Shown one piece after another: positions 1 to 9,561 of a DNA stretch of 64,000 bases (positions within the stretch are counted from its first letter, which is position 1; each line of letters opens with the position of its first letter). This stretch comes from Bacteroides faecium (GTDB lineage: Bacteria > Bacteroidota > Bacteroidia > Bacteroidales > Bacteroidaceae): contig NZ_CP050831.1 in NCBI RefSeq assembly GCF_012113595.1, positions 5,332,001 to 5,396,000 on the forward strand. The letters run 5' to 3'. The translations under genes and the position numbers were made by a program. The notes under the pieces are model-generated. The model ran no database searches and was not told the DNA's origin. It saw only the letters and a program-made list of their open reading frames with translations.

Positions 1-391
1 AATAACTCTTACAAATTTATCTGACGAGCAATAATATCCTAACATCATCCAAAACATTCCTCTCCAAAATGAAAGAATTAGACTCCCTACATGCACTCTA
101 TACCATATATGGCAACTGTACAACTATCCAAAAAAGATAAAGAAATAATGTTCTTTTTTCAAACATAAGTAATTGCCTATTCTTTTCTTTAGTTGTTGTA
201 AGGCTACGTACCTTACGGAAAAAGAAAAAAGAAGAGATAACAAAAAATGTTGATACACAGACATTGGATATATTGTTTATGAGTACTCCAAAATAATCAT
301 TGGCAAGCATCTCGAAAACACAACTATGTACGCCAACGATGATGATTGACATTATGAACTTTAACAAATCAATACCGTTTAGATTTCTCAT
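1..391 (-). pseudogene. Acyltransferase-3 family gene, disrupted and cut by window edge
   Basis: The reading frame starts at 391 and gives 97 residues typical of the N-terminus of OafA/WecH-like membrane O-acyltransferases: NGIDLLKFIMSIIIVGVH, a first membrane segment with the family's conserved His, then a second segment (CVSTFFVISSFFFF) followed by basic residues. It stops at 98-100. The +1 frame beyond the stop is open to base 1 and reads like more of such a protein (SFWRGMFWMMLGYYC). Either a 2-nt loss in a TATATA-like tract or a larger deletion joined two parts of the gene out of frame. It is the most distal capsule gene visible and starts 8 nt after the next acyltransferase. An intact form would acetylate a capsule sugar at the inner membrane; this copy is probably dead. 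Confidence 0.6.
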
Positions 392-399
392 AATAATGA

Positions 400-1464
400 T
401 TAGGTCACTGCTTCTACTACCCTTCTAATCGGCTTTTCCATTTTCCGCCAAACAATATCCCATAGTACTATCCTCAACCTATCAATCACAATAGCAACGA
501 CAAATACTCCCACAACAAATGCAAGAATACATATTTCATTCACAAATACCCAATCTGTCATCTGGTAAAGACCTGACACTACAGGTTTGTACCACACACT
601 TAGTGCAAAAGGATTAGCATGTAATAGGTAAACCGCAAAACTTGAAGATGACACCCACACAATAACTCGTTGAAAATGAAGAGGGAGATGCATCTTTTCA
701 AAGATAAAGAAAAAGGCGCATGCTTCAAGAATAACGAATGGACTGTTATATGCAAATAGTGTCCAACTGACTACGGATACATGGTCGCATAAGACTGGCA
801 GATATGCAATTGCCACACCAAGGATAGTGAGCAAAATAGCTATCAACATATATGAATATATATATGTGTACTGGTTATACCTCGTAAACTTAGGTTGATA
901 CACCTTGAAATATCTGGCCAAAAGGTAGAGACCAACGAACGATAGGACTGAATAGCCACCCTCGTATATCGGTAGTAACCCAGTCCAACCATATACAAAT
1001 TGTAACACATAAAACGCTATCAGTACCCTTTTGAAAGTTCGCCTACTAGTATGCTCTACCAAGGCATTCAATGCGGGACTAAGTATATATAGCAAAAGGT
1101 ATGCACTAACAAACCAAAGAGTATTAATGACGGTTAGGCATTTGGTAATATTGTTCATCGATACGGGCACTTTCCCCAATGCCGCCATCACACCAAATGA
1201 TAATATAAGAAAGAAAAATACTTGAAAAAAGAAACCTACAAGCGACTTTACCTTAGGTCTGATGCCAAACCAACCTGAGATTAGCACAAATACATCCACA
1301 GAAATTACAGATACAGACTGTACAAATGTAATCCATGTCCATTCAACGGGCGCACAGACTATCATCTCTCCTGTAGGAGAACCCATTGAGTAATAAGCAG
1401 TATGCACTATCAATACCAATAGCATAGCGCAGATACGCAACAATTCAATATGAGGTTGCCTCAT
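400..1464 (-). CDS. Acyltransferase-3 family membrane O-acyltransferase
   Basis: 354 residues with about ten hydrophobic segments, the family's usual size. The N-terminus PHIELLRICAMLLVLIVH carries the conserved R and catalytic-type H of OafA/WecH-like acyltransferases, and DVFVLISGWFGIRPK is the typical second segment of capsule-locus members. These inner-membrane enzymes move acetyl (or another acyl) groups onto repeat-unit sugars. It lies in the leftward capsule operon between a glycosyltransferase and a broken paralogue of the same family, so it is probably the functional decorating enzyme here. Acceptor sugar unknown. Confidence 0.85.
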   Translation of the reverse strand: MRQPHIELLRICAMLLVLIVHTAYYSMGSPTGEMIVCAPVEWTWITFVQSVSVISVDVFVLISGWFGIRPKVKSLVGFFFQVFFFLILSFGVMAALGKVPVSMNNITKCLTVINTLWFVSAYLLLYILSPALNALVEHTSRRTFKRVLIAFYVLQFVYGWTGLLPIYEGGYSVLSFVGLYLLARYFKVYQPKFTRYNQYTYIYSYMLIAILLTILGVAIAYLPVLCDHVSVVSWTLFAYNSPFVILEACAFFFIFEKMHLPLHFQRVIVWVSSSSFAVYLLHANPFALSVWYKPVVSGLYQMTDWVFVNEICILAFVVGVFVVAIVIDRLRIVLWDIVWRKMEKPIRRVVEAVT

Positions 1465-1639
1465 CTTTTAAAAGCGTTGGAATATCCAGTATATACGAAT
1501 AGCTTTTTCTATCATAAATTTGCAGAACTTCTTCAACTTTGTATCTGGATTAACCATGATTGTCATCAGCGACTTTCCATAATCAACCAAAAGGTCAAAC
1601 TCTTTTCTGCAAACAGTCACAGGTACTATGAAACTAAAT

Positions 1640-2629
1640 CTAACCATGTTTAATCAATTGTATAAAAAAACAGCGAAAATTACATAGTAGTTTTACAAAC
1701 CTGAAAAGAATGCCATTTTTCTGGAACTCACTATACAATGTGGCTCCTACAAGAGTTTGCAGAAATTCATTCTTCCTTTTACACACAAAGTATGCTGGAG
1801 AGAAAAATGCAGACTTAGGGTCATTAATATACTCCTTGACTCTTGCAGGAATTTCTCCTTCACGTTTTAGTTGTTTATATATTCCATCGTCAAAGAAAGG
1901 AGACCATTCGGCTTTTCCCTCCCATGTATTATTAAAGAAGTGAATAATCTTGGCATGATGGAGATACTGAATACTAGTGAGTACTTGACAGTTCCAAACA
2001 CCGGATAGCTCTTTTATAACATGCCCACAGACCTTATCGGAAACTAATAAAGCTGGCTGATCAAAGCATTGGTTCTTTTCAAAGGCTGCAATTTTCCAAT
2101 TCTTATGCCACTCTTCAAAAAACTGATGAGTACGAGGAGTATCCTTTACAAACATCACACCTGAGTTAAAATAGTTGCTCTCGTCACCTACATCTACACC
2201 AAAAATGTCTATCACGCGCTCGCGGATAACAGGTCCATCAATGAGTTTGTCCAACTGAGCATGATAATCCAACACACATGCTACATCTGCTTCTACAGCA
2301 TCTATACTACTAAGACTGTCAGCAATGATTGTATCTGTATCAAGAAAAAGAAGATTTCCCTTTAAATACTTACGATAGGTAGTTTTGATAAAGCGAGAAC
2401 GTTCTTTTAGAGTATACTCTTTAGGGACATCTATAACTTTTACTTCAGATAGATATTGTCTAATCTTTGCCCTATCACCTACCAACGAAACTTCTGTACT
2501 ATCATCTGTTAAAAGCACCACTCGTACTTCGGGATTGTGAAGACGAAGCGAATACAATGATAACCATAGCTGCTCAATATATAAATCCTTGTCAGAGCTA
2601 GTAAGAATATATACTATTGTTGTATTCAT
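1640..2629 (-). CDS. GT-A fold glycosyltransferase (GT8-like)
   Basis: 329 residues, no membrane segment. The N-terminus TTIVYILTSSDKDLYIEQLWLSLYSLR is a nucleotide-binding start for GT-A transferases. LFLDTDTIIADSL contains the metal/UDP-binding DxD motif near residue 96, and NYFNSGVMFVKD is the acceptor-side motif common in GT8-type enzymes. It should add one sugar to the lipid-linked capsule repeat unit at the cytoplasmic face. Only 1 nt separates it from the next upstream gene, so the two are translated from one message. Donor and acceptor cannot be told from sequence. Confidence 0.75.
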   Translation of the reverse strand: MNTTIVYILTSSDKDLYIEQLWLSLYSLRLHNPEVRVVLLTDDSTEVSLVGDRAKIRQYLSEVKVIDVPKEYTLKERSRFIKTTYRKYLKGNLLFLDTDTIIADSLSSIDAVEADVACVLDYHAQLDKLIDGPVIRERVIDIFGVDVGDESNYFNSGVMFVKDTPRTHQFFEEWHKNWKIAAFEKNQCFDQPALLVSDKVCGHVIKELSGVWNCQVLTSIQYLHHAKIIHFFNNTWEGKAEWSPFFDDGIYKQLKREGEIPARVKEYINDPKSAFFSPAYFVCKRKNEFLQTLVGATLYSEFQKNGILFRFVKLLCNFRCFFIQLIKHG

Positions 2630-2630
2630 A

Positions 2631-3773
2631 CTAAATAGAAGATATCTTTTTGAAATAATTAAACCATTCTTTTCCTCTATTGCCCCACGAATTGCTATTT
2701 ATAATCTCCTTACATTCATTACTTACTGACACAAGGACACTTCCATTAAAGTATTGAACAATTTTCGAGGATAAATCATTCATTGAATCAACTCTTATAT
2801 ATGGCATCTGATTATGCTGTTCTAATAAAGGATATTTTAGCCAAGCACCATTAAAGACCACAGTATCTGTCAATAAAAATTCCTGAATAGTAGCAGAATT
2901 AGCATCAGTGGTTTGTATATGTATAAACATATCTGCCGATATACGTAATAATGCATTCTCTTCATTCGTCAAATAGTTATCAAAGAACCTATATTCAAAT
3001 CCACTTTCCATCAACTTACTTACCAAGGAAATCTTATAATTATTTGGACAAATTCCATAGCTAAATGGAAATACCAACATTGTGTTATTAGGAAGCCGTT
3101 TCTTAACGGCAACTAATGCAGTAATAATGTTTTCATGATTCTGTTCTGGCACTCTATTATATCCACATACTATTATGTATTTCTTAGCGAATCCTAATTT
3201 TTCCTTTGCTTCAGTTTGATTATATGGCATACGCAACAAAGAATCTATTGTCTCAGATCCGAAATACATCTGAACAAAGACTGCACTACCCAAAGAAAAT
3301 ATTTTCTGAATGTCATATTTCATCCTATCATGAGGATAAGTAATTGCATATCCATCCTTTAAAACCTTGCGTACCTTTCCCTTATCACTCTCTTTTATAC
3401 GATATATATCACTACCCCATGGCGTTACTACAATTTTCGCAGTACGACGTTTAATTATATCCAATATATAATAAGAAATATCCGTTACGTAATGAATGTT
3501 TACAACATCATATTGATTACTTACTTTTCTAAAACTTATTCTATAGTCTATAATGTGCAACAACGATGACAATACAGGAATATTGTATAAAAAATTTTTA
3601 AAATGAAGCCTTACAGAATATAAATCCCTTATATATCTATTGTTTTTTTCATTCACACCCCAAATATCGAATACATCAATACTTATGCTATTAGTCTTAT
3701 CTGCCAATTTAAGATTGTTTATAAATCTATTTAAATGAGCATCTCGTACTGATCCTAATAATAAGATTTTCAC
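2631..3773 (-). CDS. GT-B fold glycosyltransferase (GT4/GT1-like)
   Basis: 380 residues. MKILLLGSVRDAHLNRFINNL is a GT-B N-terminal start; YDVVNIHY and VVTPWGSDIYR (near residue 117) are typical of GT4-like capsule transferases. The C-terminal half has YIIVCGYNRVPEQNHENII and a weaker donor-binding region (DTVVFNGAW). Probable cytoplasmic sugar transferase for repeat-unit assembly. More AT-rich than its neighbours, as often seen for serotype-specific glycosyltransferases. Linkage specificity unknown. Confidence 0.75.
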   Translation of the reverse strand: MKILLLGSVRDAHLNRFINNLKLADKTNSISIDVFDIWGVNEKNNRYIRDLYSVRLHFKNFLYNIPVLSSLLHIIDYRISFRKVSNQYDVVNIHYVTDISYYILDIIKRRTAKIVVTPWGSDIYRIKESDKGKVRKVLKDGYAITYPHDRMKYDIQKIFSLGSAVFVQMYFGSETIDSLLRMPYNQTEAKEKLGFAKKYIIVCGYNRVPEQNHENIITALVAVKKRLPNNTMLVFPFSYGICPNNYKISLVSKLMESGFEYRFFDNYLTNEENALLRISADMFIHIQTTDANSATIQEFLLTDTVVFNGAWLKYPLLEQHNQMPYIRVDSMNDLSSKIVQYFNGSVLVSVSNECKEIINSNSWGNRGKEWFNYFKKISSI

Positions 3774-3822
3774 TTTATATATTTTTTAATATTCATCCAA
3801 ATCTAATAACAATGAGTCACTC

Positions 3823-4884
3823 TTATCTTACATTTATCATCTTCAAATATTCAGACCATTCACCCATATCGTGCCAAGAATTTTCACTAACAGGGAAACA
3901 ACCAACACGTCCTCCACGAGCCATTATTTTTTCCATAAGATGAGTGATGTGAAAGAACTCATCTTCCGGAATTTCATCTATCAATTCTGGACTAAGGATG
4001 TACACACCTGAATTGACCATATAAGTATGTTCTGGCTTCTCCTGTAAACTTTGCATCAAACCGTCTTCACCAGTTTTGATAACACCATAAGGTATCTTAA
4101 AACTCTTGACGAGGGTAACAATAGTCATATCATTCTTATTACTAACATGATAATCATACACATCACGATAATCCTGCTCGTTGATGCTATCACAGTTGCT
4201 CACGAAGAAAGGAGTGGTAATCTTTCCCTTCAAAAGTGATACGCTACCGATGGTTCCGAGAGGCTTATTCTCCATAAAAAACTCGACGTCATACTTATGT
4301 TCAAGTTGAGAAAGATAGAACTCCATCATATCTGCCTTATAATTGACAGACATATAGAATTTATGGCAACCAATATTCTCGAATTGATCCATAATGACTT
4401 CCAAGATAGTCTTATCTCCTACCGGAACCAAAGGCTTAGGAATTACATTAGTAATCGGTTTCAATCGAGTACCTTTACCTCCCGCCATAATGACAACGGG
4501 AAGGTCAATTTTCTCACGATGCTCGGGTTCTGAATGCTTGAACATCTCACTCCAAAGATAGACATCCACAAGATTACCATTTTCATCCACCACAGGCATA
4601 CACTCTGCACGAAGTGAAAGCATTTTTTCTCGAATCTGTGCCCTTGTTTCTGTAGGTGATGCAAACTTTTTATTTATATCGATTATTGTAAAAACAGAAT
4701 CGTTCAATGCTGTTTGTTTAATTATTGCACGCTGGATATCACCAATAGTGAGTATACTAAGAAAACGATCTTCATCAAAAACAAAAAGCATCTTGACCTT
4801 AGTCTCATCCATCTTTTTAAGTGACTGGAGTACTGTCATCGAACATTGTATAGACCTTTCTTGAATTTTTTCTAAAACAGCCAT
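3823..4884 (-). CDS. CBS-domain sugar-phosphate nucleotidyltransferase (PtmE-like)
   Basis: 353 residues in two parts. Residues 1-118 form a CBS-domain pair (VFDEDRFLSILTIGDIQRAI and CMPVVDENGNLVDVYLW). Residues 128-350 form a RmlA-like nucleotidyltransferase with the signature AGGKGTRLKPITNVIPKPLVPVGDK (P-loop residues 134-141). The same domain order occurs in PtmE, the glucosamine-1-phosphate guanylyltransferase of legionaminic acid synthesis in Campylobacter. Here it should activate a sugar-1-phosphate for the adjacent dehydratase/aminotransferase/acetyltransferase set. Which nucleotide and sugar it uses cannot be settled by reading. Confidence 0.82.
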   Translation of the reverse strand: MAVLEKIQERSIQCSMTVLQSLKKMDETKVKMLFVFDEDRFLSILTIGDIQRAIIKQTALNDSVFTIIDINKKFASPTETRAQIREKMLSLRAECMPVVDENGNLVDVYLWSEMFKHSEPEHREKIDLPVVIMAGGKGTRLKPITNVIPKPLVPVGDKTILEVIMDQFENIGCHKFYMSVNYKADMMEFYLSQLEHKYDVEFFMENKPLGTIGSVSLLKGKITTPFFVSNCDSINEQDYRDVYDYHVSNKNDMTIVTLVKSFKIPYGVIKTGEDGLMQSLQEKPEHTYMVNSGVYILSPELIDEIPEDEFFHITHLMEKIMARGGRVGCFPVSENSWHDMGEWSEYLKMINVR

Positions 4885-4962
4885 AGTTTTAAATCTTTAT
4901 GTTAAGTTCCAATCAGTTGTACCGAACGACATCCGCTGGATAATCTGTGCGGTCGGATAACT

Positions 4963-5568
4963 CTATTTCGCAGGCACTCCTTTTACTATTTTATTATCAT
5001 CGACATCCTTTGTTACCACAGCACCTGCTCCAACTGTTGAGTGGTGCCCAATCTTCACCTCTGGAAGTATAGTAGCATTTGCACCTATATATGATGACCT
5101 TCCAACAGTAATCCTACCAAGATTTATAGCATTGGGAGCTATTGTAACATAGTCTGAGATGACATTATCATGCATAACGTTACAATTGGTATTGAGTTTT
5201 ACATAATTACCAATAGTAGTGCATGCAGATATATTCACCCCATCTTGAATGATCGTTCCTTTTCCAACTGTTGAAAACTTGGATATTGTTGCTTGGGGGC
5301 TAATGACTGTAGCGAAGTCATAACCTAACGGTTTGTACAGATTGACAAGTTTCTCTCTGATTTTGGGTGAATCAGGGGTGAGAACCAACTTGCACTTACC
5401 ATAATTAGAGAACAAGACTTCAGCATCAGCATCAGAACCAATCACAGAATATCCAAAATAGGAATCCCGTAACCGACCATCTATGATACCGACAATATTG
5501 TAGCCCGCTTTTTCACAAAGTTCAATCACCTCGTGAAAACCACCGAGCAATATAACATCTTTATCCAT
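4963..5568 (-). CDS. PglD/NeuD-like sugar O/N-acetyltransferase
   Basis: About 201 residues from the ATG at 5568. An upstream ATG at 5586 is possible, but the inner one has AAGGAA just before it and overlaps the aminotransferase stop by 8 nt (ATGGATAA), a classic coupled arrangement. The N-terminus KDVILLGGFHEVIELCEKAGYNIVGIID is the Rossmann-like PglD_N domain; from about residue 95 hexapeptide repeats form a left-handed beta-helix, ending in GAGAVVTKDVDDNKIVKGVPA. In PglD this fold acetylates the 4-amino group made by an aminotransferase, which is exactly the neighbour here. Acetyl-CoA is the expected donor. Confidence 0.85.
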   Translation of the reverse strand: MDKDVILLGGFHEVIELCEKAGYNIVGIIDGRLRDSYFGYSVIGSDADAEVLFSNYGKCKLVLTPDSPKIREKLVNLYKPLGYDFATVISPQATISKFSTVGKGTIIQDGVNISACTTIGNYVKLNTNCNVMHDNVISDYVTIAPNAINLGRITVGRSSYIGANATILPEVKIGHHSTVGAGAVVTKDVDDNKIVKGVPAK

Positions 5569-6703
5569 AGATTTCCTTGATACCATTAGCTACTACTTCA
5601 CATATGAAATCAACCTGTTCCATAGTAAGAGATGCATACATAGGAAGAGTTACCTCATTGTCAGTAACATAGTCCGTCTGAGGAAGTACAACATCCAGTT
5701 CTTTGTAAGTAGAGAAGTGGTGAGCTGCAGGATAGTGTACAGAAGTCTGAACGCCCTGAGCATGAATGTACTCACGAAGAGAGTTACGCTGCTCCTTTGT
5801 AGAATCTTTAATGACGATTGGGAAGATATAGTTGCTGGTGAATTCCTTGCAATCTACAAAAGGAACCACTATCCGATTAATTTTAGCGAGATTCTCTTCA
5901 TAGCGCTTGCGAACTATTACACGAGTCTCGAGATCGGCTGGAAGCTTTTTGAGCTGCTCAATTGCAATCGCAGCACGAATATCATCCATACGAAAGTTAT
6001 AACCAAGACAAGTGATATCATACTCTGTTGCATGACCAGATGCACGCTGGTAAGACATGGTGCTCATACCATGAGAACGAATAAGACGAGCCTTCTGAGC
6101 CATTTCCTCGTTATTGGTGATAAACATACCCCCCTCACCTGTAGAGATATTTTTATTAGAGAAAAATGAGAAGCTTGCGCAATCCCCTATAGTACCGAGT
6201 TTCTTGCCCTTATACTCAGAAAGAGGACCGTGACATGCATCTTCAACAACCTTGAGACTATGCTTTCGGGCAATCTCCATAATAGCATCCATATCGGCAG
6301 GGAATCCAGCCATGTGTACAACAACTATACCCTTGGTGCGAGATGTGATCTTAGCCTCGATATCCTTAGGATCAATGTTGATGTGACCAGGACTTACGAT
6401 GTCGGCAAATATTGGAGTGGCACCAACGTAGCGGATACAGTTGCAAGAAGCAGCAAAAGTTAGTGAAGGACAAATAACTTCATCACCAGGACCAAAATCG
6501 CATACCATACAGCAAACGTGAAGTGCGTCAGTACAATTAGACATGCTGACTGCATACTTCACCTTCCACATGTCAATAAACATTTGCTCAAGTTCGGCAT
6601 TTTTAGGACCAGTAGAGATCCAGCCAGACTTAATAGTATCATATGCAGCTTGAGCCTCACGTTCATCAAAGTTCAGATTGAACAAAGGAATTTTGTAAGC
6701 CAT
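5561..6703 (-). CDS. DegT/DnrJ/EryC1-family nucleotide-sugar aminotransferase
   Basis: 380 residues, normal length for this PLP-dependent family. It shows the N-terminal GWISTGPKNAELEQ substrate loop, the PLP-phosphate region (SNCTDALH), VVEDACHG with the pyridine-binding Asp155, and the Schiff-base lysine in SFSFFSNKNISTGEGG (Lys184). It would aminate a 4-keto-6-deoxy nucleotide sugar made by the upstream 4,6-dehydratase; the overlapping downstream acetyltransferase would then acylate the amine. LegC/PglE-type enzymes are the closest functional comparison. Confidence 0.88.
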   Translation of the reverse strand: MAYKIPLFNLNFDEREAQAAYDTIKSGWISTGPKNAELEQMFIDMWKVKYAVSMSNCTDALHVCCMVCDFGPGDEVICPSLTFAASCNCIRYVGATPIFADIVSPGHINIDPKDIEAKITSRTKGIVVVHMAGFPADMDAIMEIARKHSLKVVEDACHGPLSEYKGKKLGTIGDCASFSFFSNKNISTGEGGMFITNNEEMAQKARLIRSHGMSTMSYQRASGHATEYDITCLGYNFRMDDIRAAIAIEQLKKLPADLETRVIVRKRYEENLAKINRIVVPFVDCKEFTSNYIFPIVIKDSTKEQRNSLREYIHAQGVQTSVHYPAAHHFSTYKELDVVLPQTDYVTDNEVTLPMYASLTMEQVDFICEVVANGIKEIYG

Positions 6704-6743
6704 AATTCTCTATAATTTAATTTGTCAATTATTTATTTATAAA

Positions 6744-7952
6744 TTACATCTTCTGATCAAGATTCTTACCTTTTTCCTCATGTTCAAAGTTAGGTATAAA
6801 CCTCTTGATTGATTCTACTACTTCTGCCTTGGTAAAGTCATCCTTTGCAAAGATACCTTCTAACTCATTAAAAAAGCTGTTGATTTCAGGCATTGGACGA
6901 CGTTTGGTCTCCTCTACTACTCCAAGAGCAGAGAAGCGCTCCATATTGATTTTCTCACCTGGAATATAGAATTCTTCATATGCCTTCTCTCCGGTGGTAT
7001 CTGATTTGAAGTAAACCACAGGATATGTGTCCGACTCGTACGACATGTTAATAGCATACTGCTTTGCCTCTAACTCATTCTTGCACTCTACCTTGATGAA
7101 TCCCTCCGCCTTTACGAAATCATCGCAGATAGTAGAGAAGGTGAGCATTTGGTCTTCACCCAACTTAGGAAAGAACACCTCACCACCATTACCGAGGACA
7201 CAAGCGAGCATACAGATCTGACCAGACTCCTCAGGTGATACGAAATAGCGCTTTACATCAAATGGAGCTGCCAGAGGTTGTTTCTTCTGAAGGCGATGAA
7301 TCCAGCCATCAGGAAGTGAACCATTAGAGAATGCTACATTAGCAAAGCGTGCGGTAGTAACCTTGAAGTGAGTGTTGTAGGCCATTACAAGGTCTTCCAT
7401 GATACGTTTACTGGCACCCATTATGTTCACGGGATTGGCAGCCTTATCAGTGGAGACGCAGAAGAAGTGCTTAGGTGGATAGATGGTAAGGAGATCCATC
7501 AGCTTTTTGGCCTTGATGTCGTTGTTCTCAATAAGTGCCTGAACGGAATATTTGTCTTTCTCTGAACGCACGTGCTTGTGAGCTGAGAAGTTGGCAACGA
7601 TGTCAAAGCCCTTCTCCTCGCGAAAAATGCGTTCAAAAATAGGGTCTGCAAAGTTGAGTGTGTAGCAGCGGAACTCCTCGGGCACGAAAAGTCCCTCGGT
7701 GGAACGAACGTCACGAACGAGTTCTGCAAGGCCGTTCTCGTTAAGGTCAACAACTACAACCGAAGCTGGTTTGAATCGGAGTACAGCTTTGATGAAACTA
7801 GAACCAATACTGCCAGCACCACCAATTACACACACTTTCTTACCCTTGATTTCAGTGGTAAGAAATTCCTTGTTTGCCTCAATATCTAGTGCAAACATAC
7901 TGACTGAACGAGAGGTCACAGAGTCAGAAATGAACTTCTCTAAGTTGAACAT
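6744..7952 (-). CDS. Nucleotide-sugar 4,6-dehydratase (Polysacc_synt_2 family, soluble)
   Basis: 402 residues, no membrane segment. KKVCVIGGAGSIGSSF near residue 38 is the GxxGxxG NAD(P) motif. FSAHKHVRSEKD and CVSTDKAANPVNIMGASKRIMEDL match the FlaA1/PglF-type catalytic region. It differs from the membrane-anchored CapD-type paralogue at 15324-17255, so the locus has two dehydratases of this superfamily. It starts a four-gene module (dehydratase, aminotransferase, acetyltransferase, nucleotidyltransferase) for an N-acetylated amino-deoxy sugar. UDP-GlcNAc and GDP-GlcNAc are both possible substrates. Confidence 0.8.
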   Translation of the reverse strand: MFNLEKFISDSVTSRSVSMFALDIEANKEFLTTEIKGKKVCVIGGAGSIGSSFIKAVLRFKPASVVVVDLNENGLAELVRDVRSTEGLFVPEEFRCYTLNFADPIFERIFREEKGFDIVANFSAHKHVRSEKDKYSVQALIENNDIKAKKLMDLLTIYPPKHFFCVSTDKAANPVNIMGASKRIMEDLVMAYNTHFKVTTARFANVAFSNGSLPDGWIHRLQKKQPLAAPFDVKRYFVSPEESGQICMLACVLGNGGEVFFPKLGEDQMLTFSTICDDFVKAEGFIKVECKNELEAKQYAINMSYESDTYPVVYFKSDTTGEKAYEEFYIPGEKINMERFSALGVVEETKRRPMPEINSFFNELEGIFAKDDFTKAEVVESIKRFIPNFEHEEKGKNLDQKM

Positions 7953-7964
7953 TTTATAATAATA

Positions 7965-9410
7965 TTATTTTATCCTTGATTTCGCAAATGCTATAACATC
8001 AAACTGATTTGTACATCTCAAAAATGATAATACTATCATCAAACCCAAGACACATTTGAGTATCAAGTGTGCAATCATAAACCATGAAGACGGCATTAAT
8101 ATGTCATAGAGCATATACACAACAATTAATATGCACGCATTGATAACAGGTTTGATAAGGCTCTTTAACACTGGAATAAGTGACTGATGCATAACAAGCA
8201 CATATAATTGAAAGTATGAATTAAAAGTTGCTAATATCCCACTTCCTGTCCATCCCCATGCAATAGCTTCGATAGTGCCACCAAATACAGCAGCGACAAT
8301 AAAACCTATTACTGTAAGACATGTATTGATGATTGTCACATAAAACATTTGTTTTGAAGCATTACAAGATAGGAATATTGCTCCATTGGGGTTACATATC
8401 AGCATTGTTGGAATGGATAGAGCTAATATCTTGAAAGTTGGAACAGCCGGAAGCCATACTTCTCCAAACATAACTACCATAATTTCTTGCCCAGTAAAAT
8501 ATAAAATAACCGCAATAGGGAAGCCTACAGATGCTATAATGGAGACAATCTTAGCATATTTTGTAGACATCTCCTTCATGTCATTTTGAAGACTAGTCAT
8601 GATTGGCTGTAAGACAGGATAAATAACAGAAGATACATTGTTGAGCGGCATCTGCATTAACCGATATGACTTCTCATAATATCCAAGTGCATTTGCAGAT
8701 ATCGTTTTTCCAATAATCAATTTATCCAAATTTCGTGCAAAATAATTAGTAAACTCAGAAAGAAATACAAATGATGAGAAAGAAATAATTCGCTTAATGG
8801 GTTCAACATGAAATCGACTACTAATCCGAACAGGATAAAAGTGATTGTTATACAAGAATGTACACAACGACGCAAATATCTGCGGACAAACAAGAGCATA
8901 CACTCCTGCTCCGAGAAAGGCAGAAATAATACCTATTACACCAAATAAAACCTGAAATGCAAGGCTTCGAGTTGCCATTTCCTTAAATCGCTTATTCTTG
9001 GACATCAATGCTGCCGGCACCATATTGATAGTACCAAAGAATAGTCCCACAGACAAAATCTGAATAACCGGAGTAAGCAAAGGAGTACCGTAAAAATCTG
9101 CAATTACCCAAGAAGAACCAAAAGATACACTACCTATCACTAATCCAAGAATGATGGAAAAGGTAAATATATTGTTTAAATCATCTTGAGAGAGATCATT
9201 TCTCTGTATGATTGCAGGGCCGATGCCAGCACTTGTAAAAATACTTAAAAAGCCCAATAACACGGAAGCAGTTGCTACAACACCATAGTCGTATGGTGTA
9301 AGTAGGCGTGCCAATATCATAGATATGACAATACCTATAATTTGACCCGAATACTTATCAAGAGCTGTCCAAAACAGCCCCTTCTTCATTTCTTGTCTAA
9401 TATTTGACAT
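7965..9410 (-). CDS. Wzx-type repeat-unit flippase (MOP/WzxC-like)
   Basis: 481 residues with about 12-14 hydrophobic segments. The start MSNIRQEMKKGLFWTALDKYSGQ and segment ILARLLTPYDYGVVATASVLLGFLSIFTSAGIG are typical of WzxC-like polysaccharide exporters of the MOP superfamily. It should flip the undecaprenyl-linked repeat unit across the inner membrane for polymerisation. It lies 12 nt upstream of the dehydratase gene. A polymerase (Wzy) is expected with it but no intact one is in the window. Confidence 0.85.
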   Translation of the reverse strand: MSNIRQEMKKGLFWTALDKYSGQIIGIVISMILARLLTPYDYGVVATASVLLGFLSIFTSAGIGPAIIQRNDLSQDDLNNIFTFSIILGLVIGSVSFGSSWVIADFYGTPLLTPVIQILSVGLFFGTINMVPAALMSKNKRFKEMATRSLAFQVLFGVIGIISAFLGAGVYALVCPQIFASLCTFLYNNHFYPVRISSRFHVEPIKRIISFSSFVFLSEFTNYFARNLDKLIIGKTISANALGYYEKSYRLMQMPLNNVSSVIYPVLQPIMTSLQNDMKEMSTKYAKIVSIIASVGFPIAVILYFTGQEIMVVMFGEVWLPAVPTFKILALSIPTMLICNPNGAIFLSCNASKQMFYVTIINTCLTVIGFIVAAVFGGTIEAIAWGWTGSGILATFNSYFQLYVLVMHQSLIPVLKSLIKPVINACILIVVYMLYDILMPSSWFMIAHLILKCVLGLMIVLSFLRCTNQFDVIAFAKSRIK

Positions 9411-9561
9411 TGTTTTTATTTATCTTCCTCCTGTTATTACTTCCAAATTATCTTCTTCCTCCTTAATTCCGAGTAAAAATAATGATTAAAAAGGAGTTAT
9501 TGTATAAACAATCAAAGAGATAATGGATTACTAATATAATATCCCATTGGCATTCTAATTG

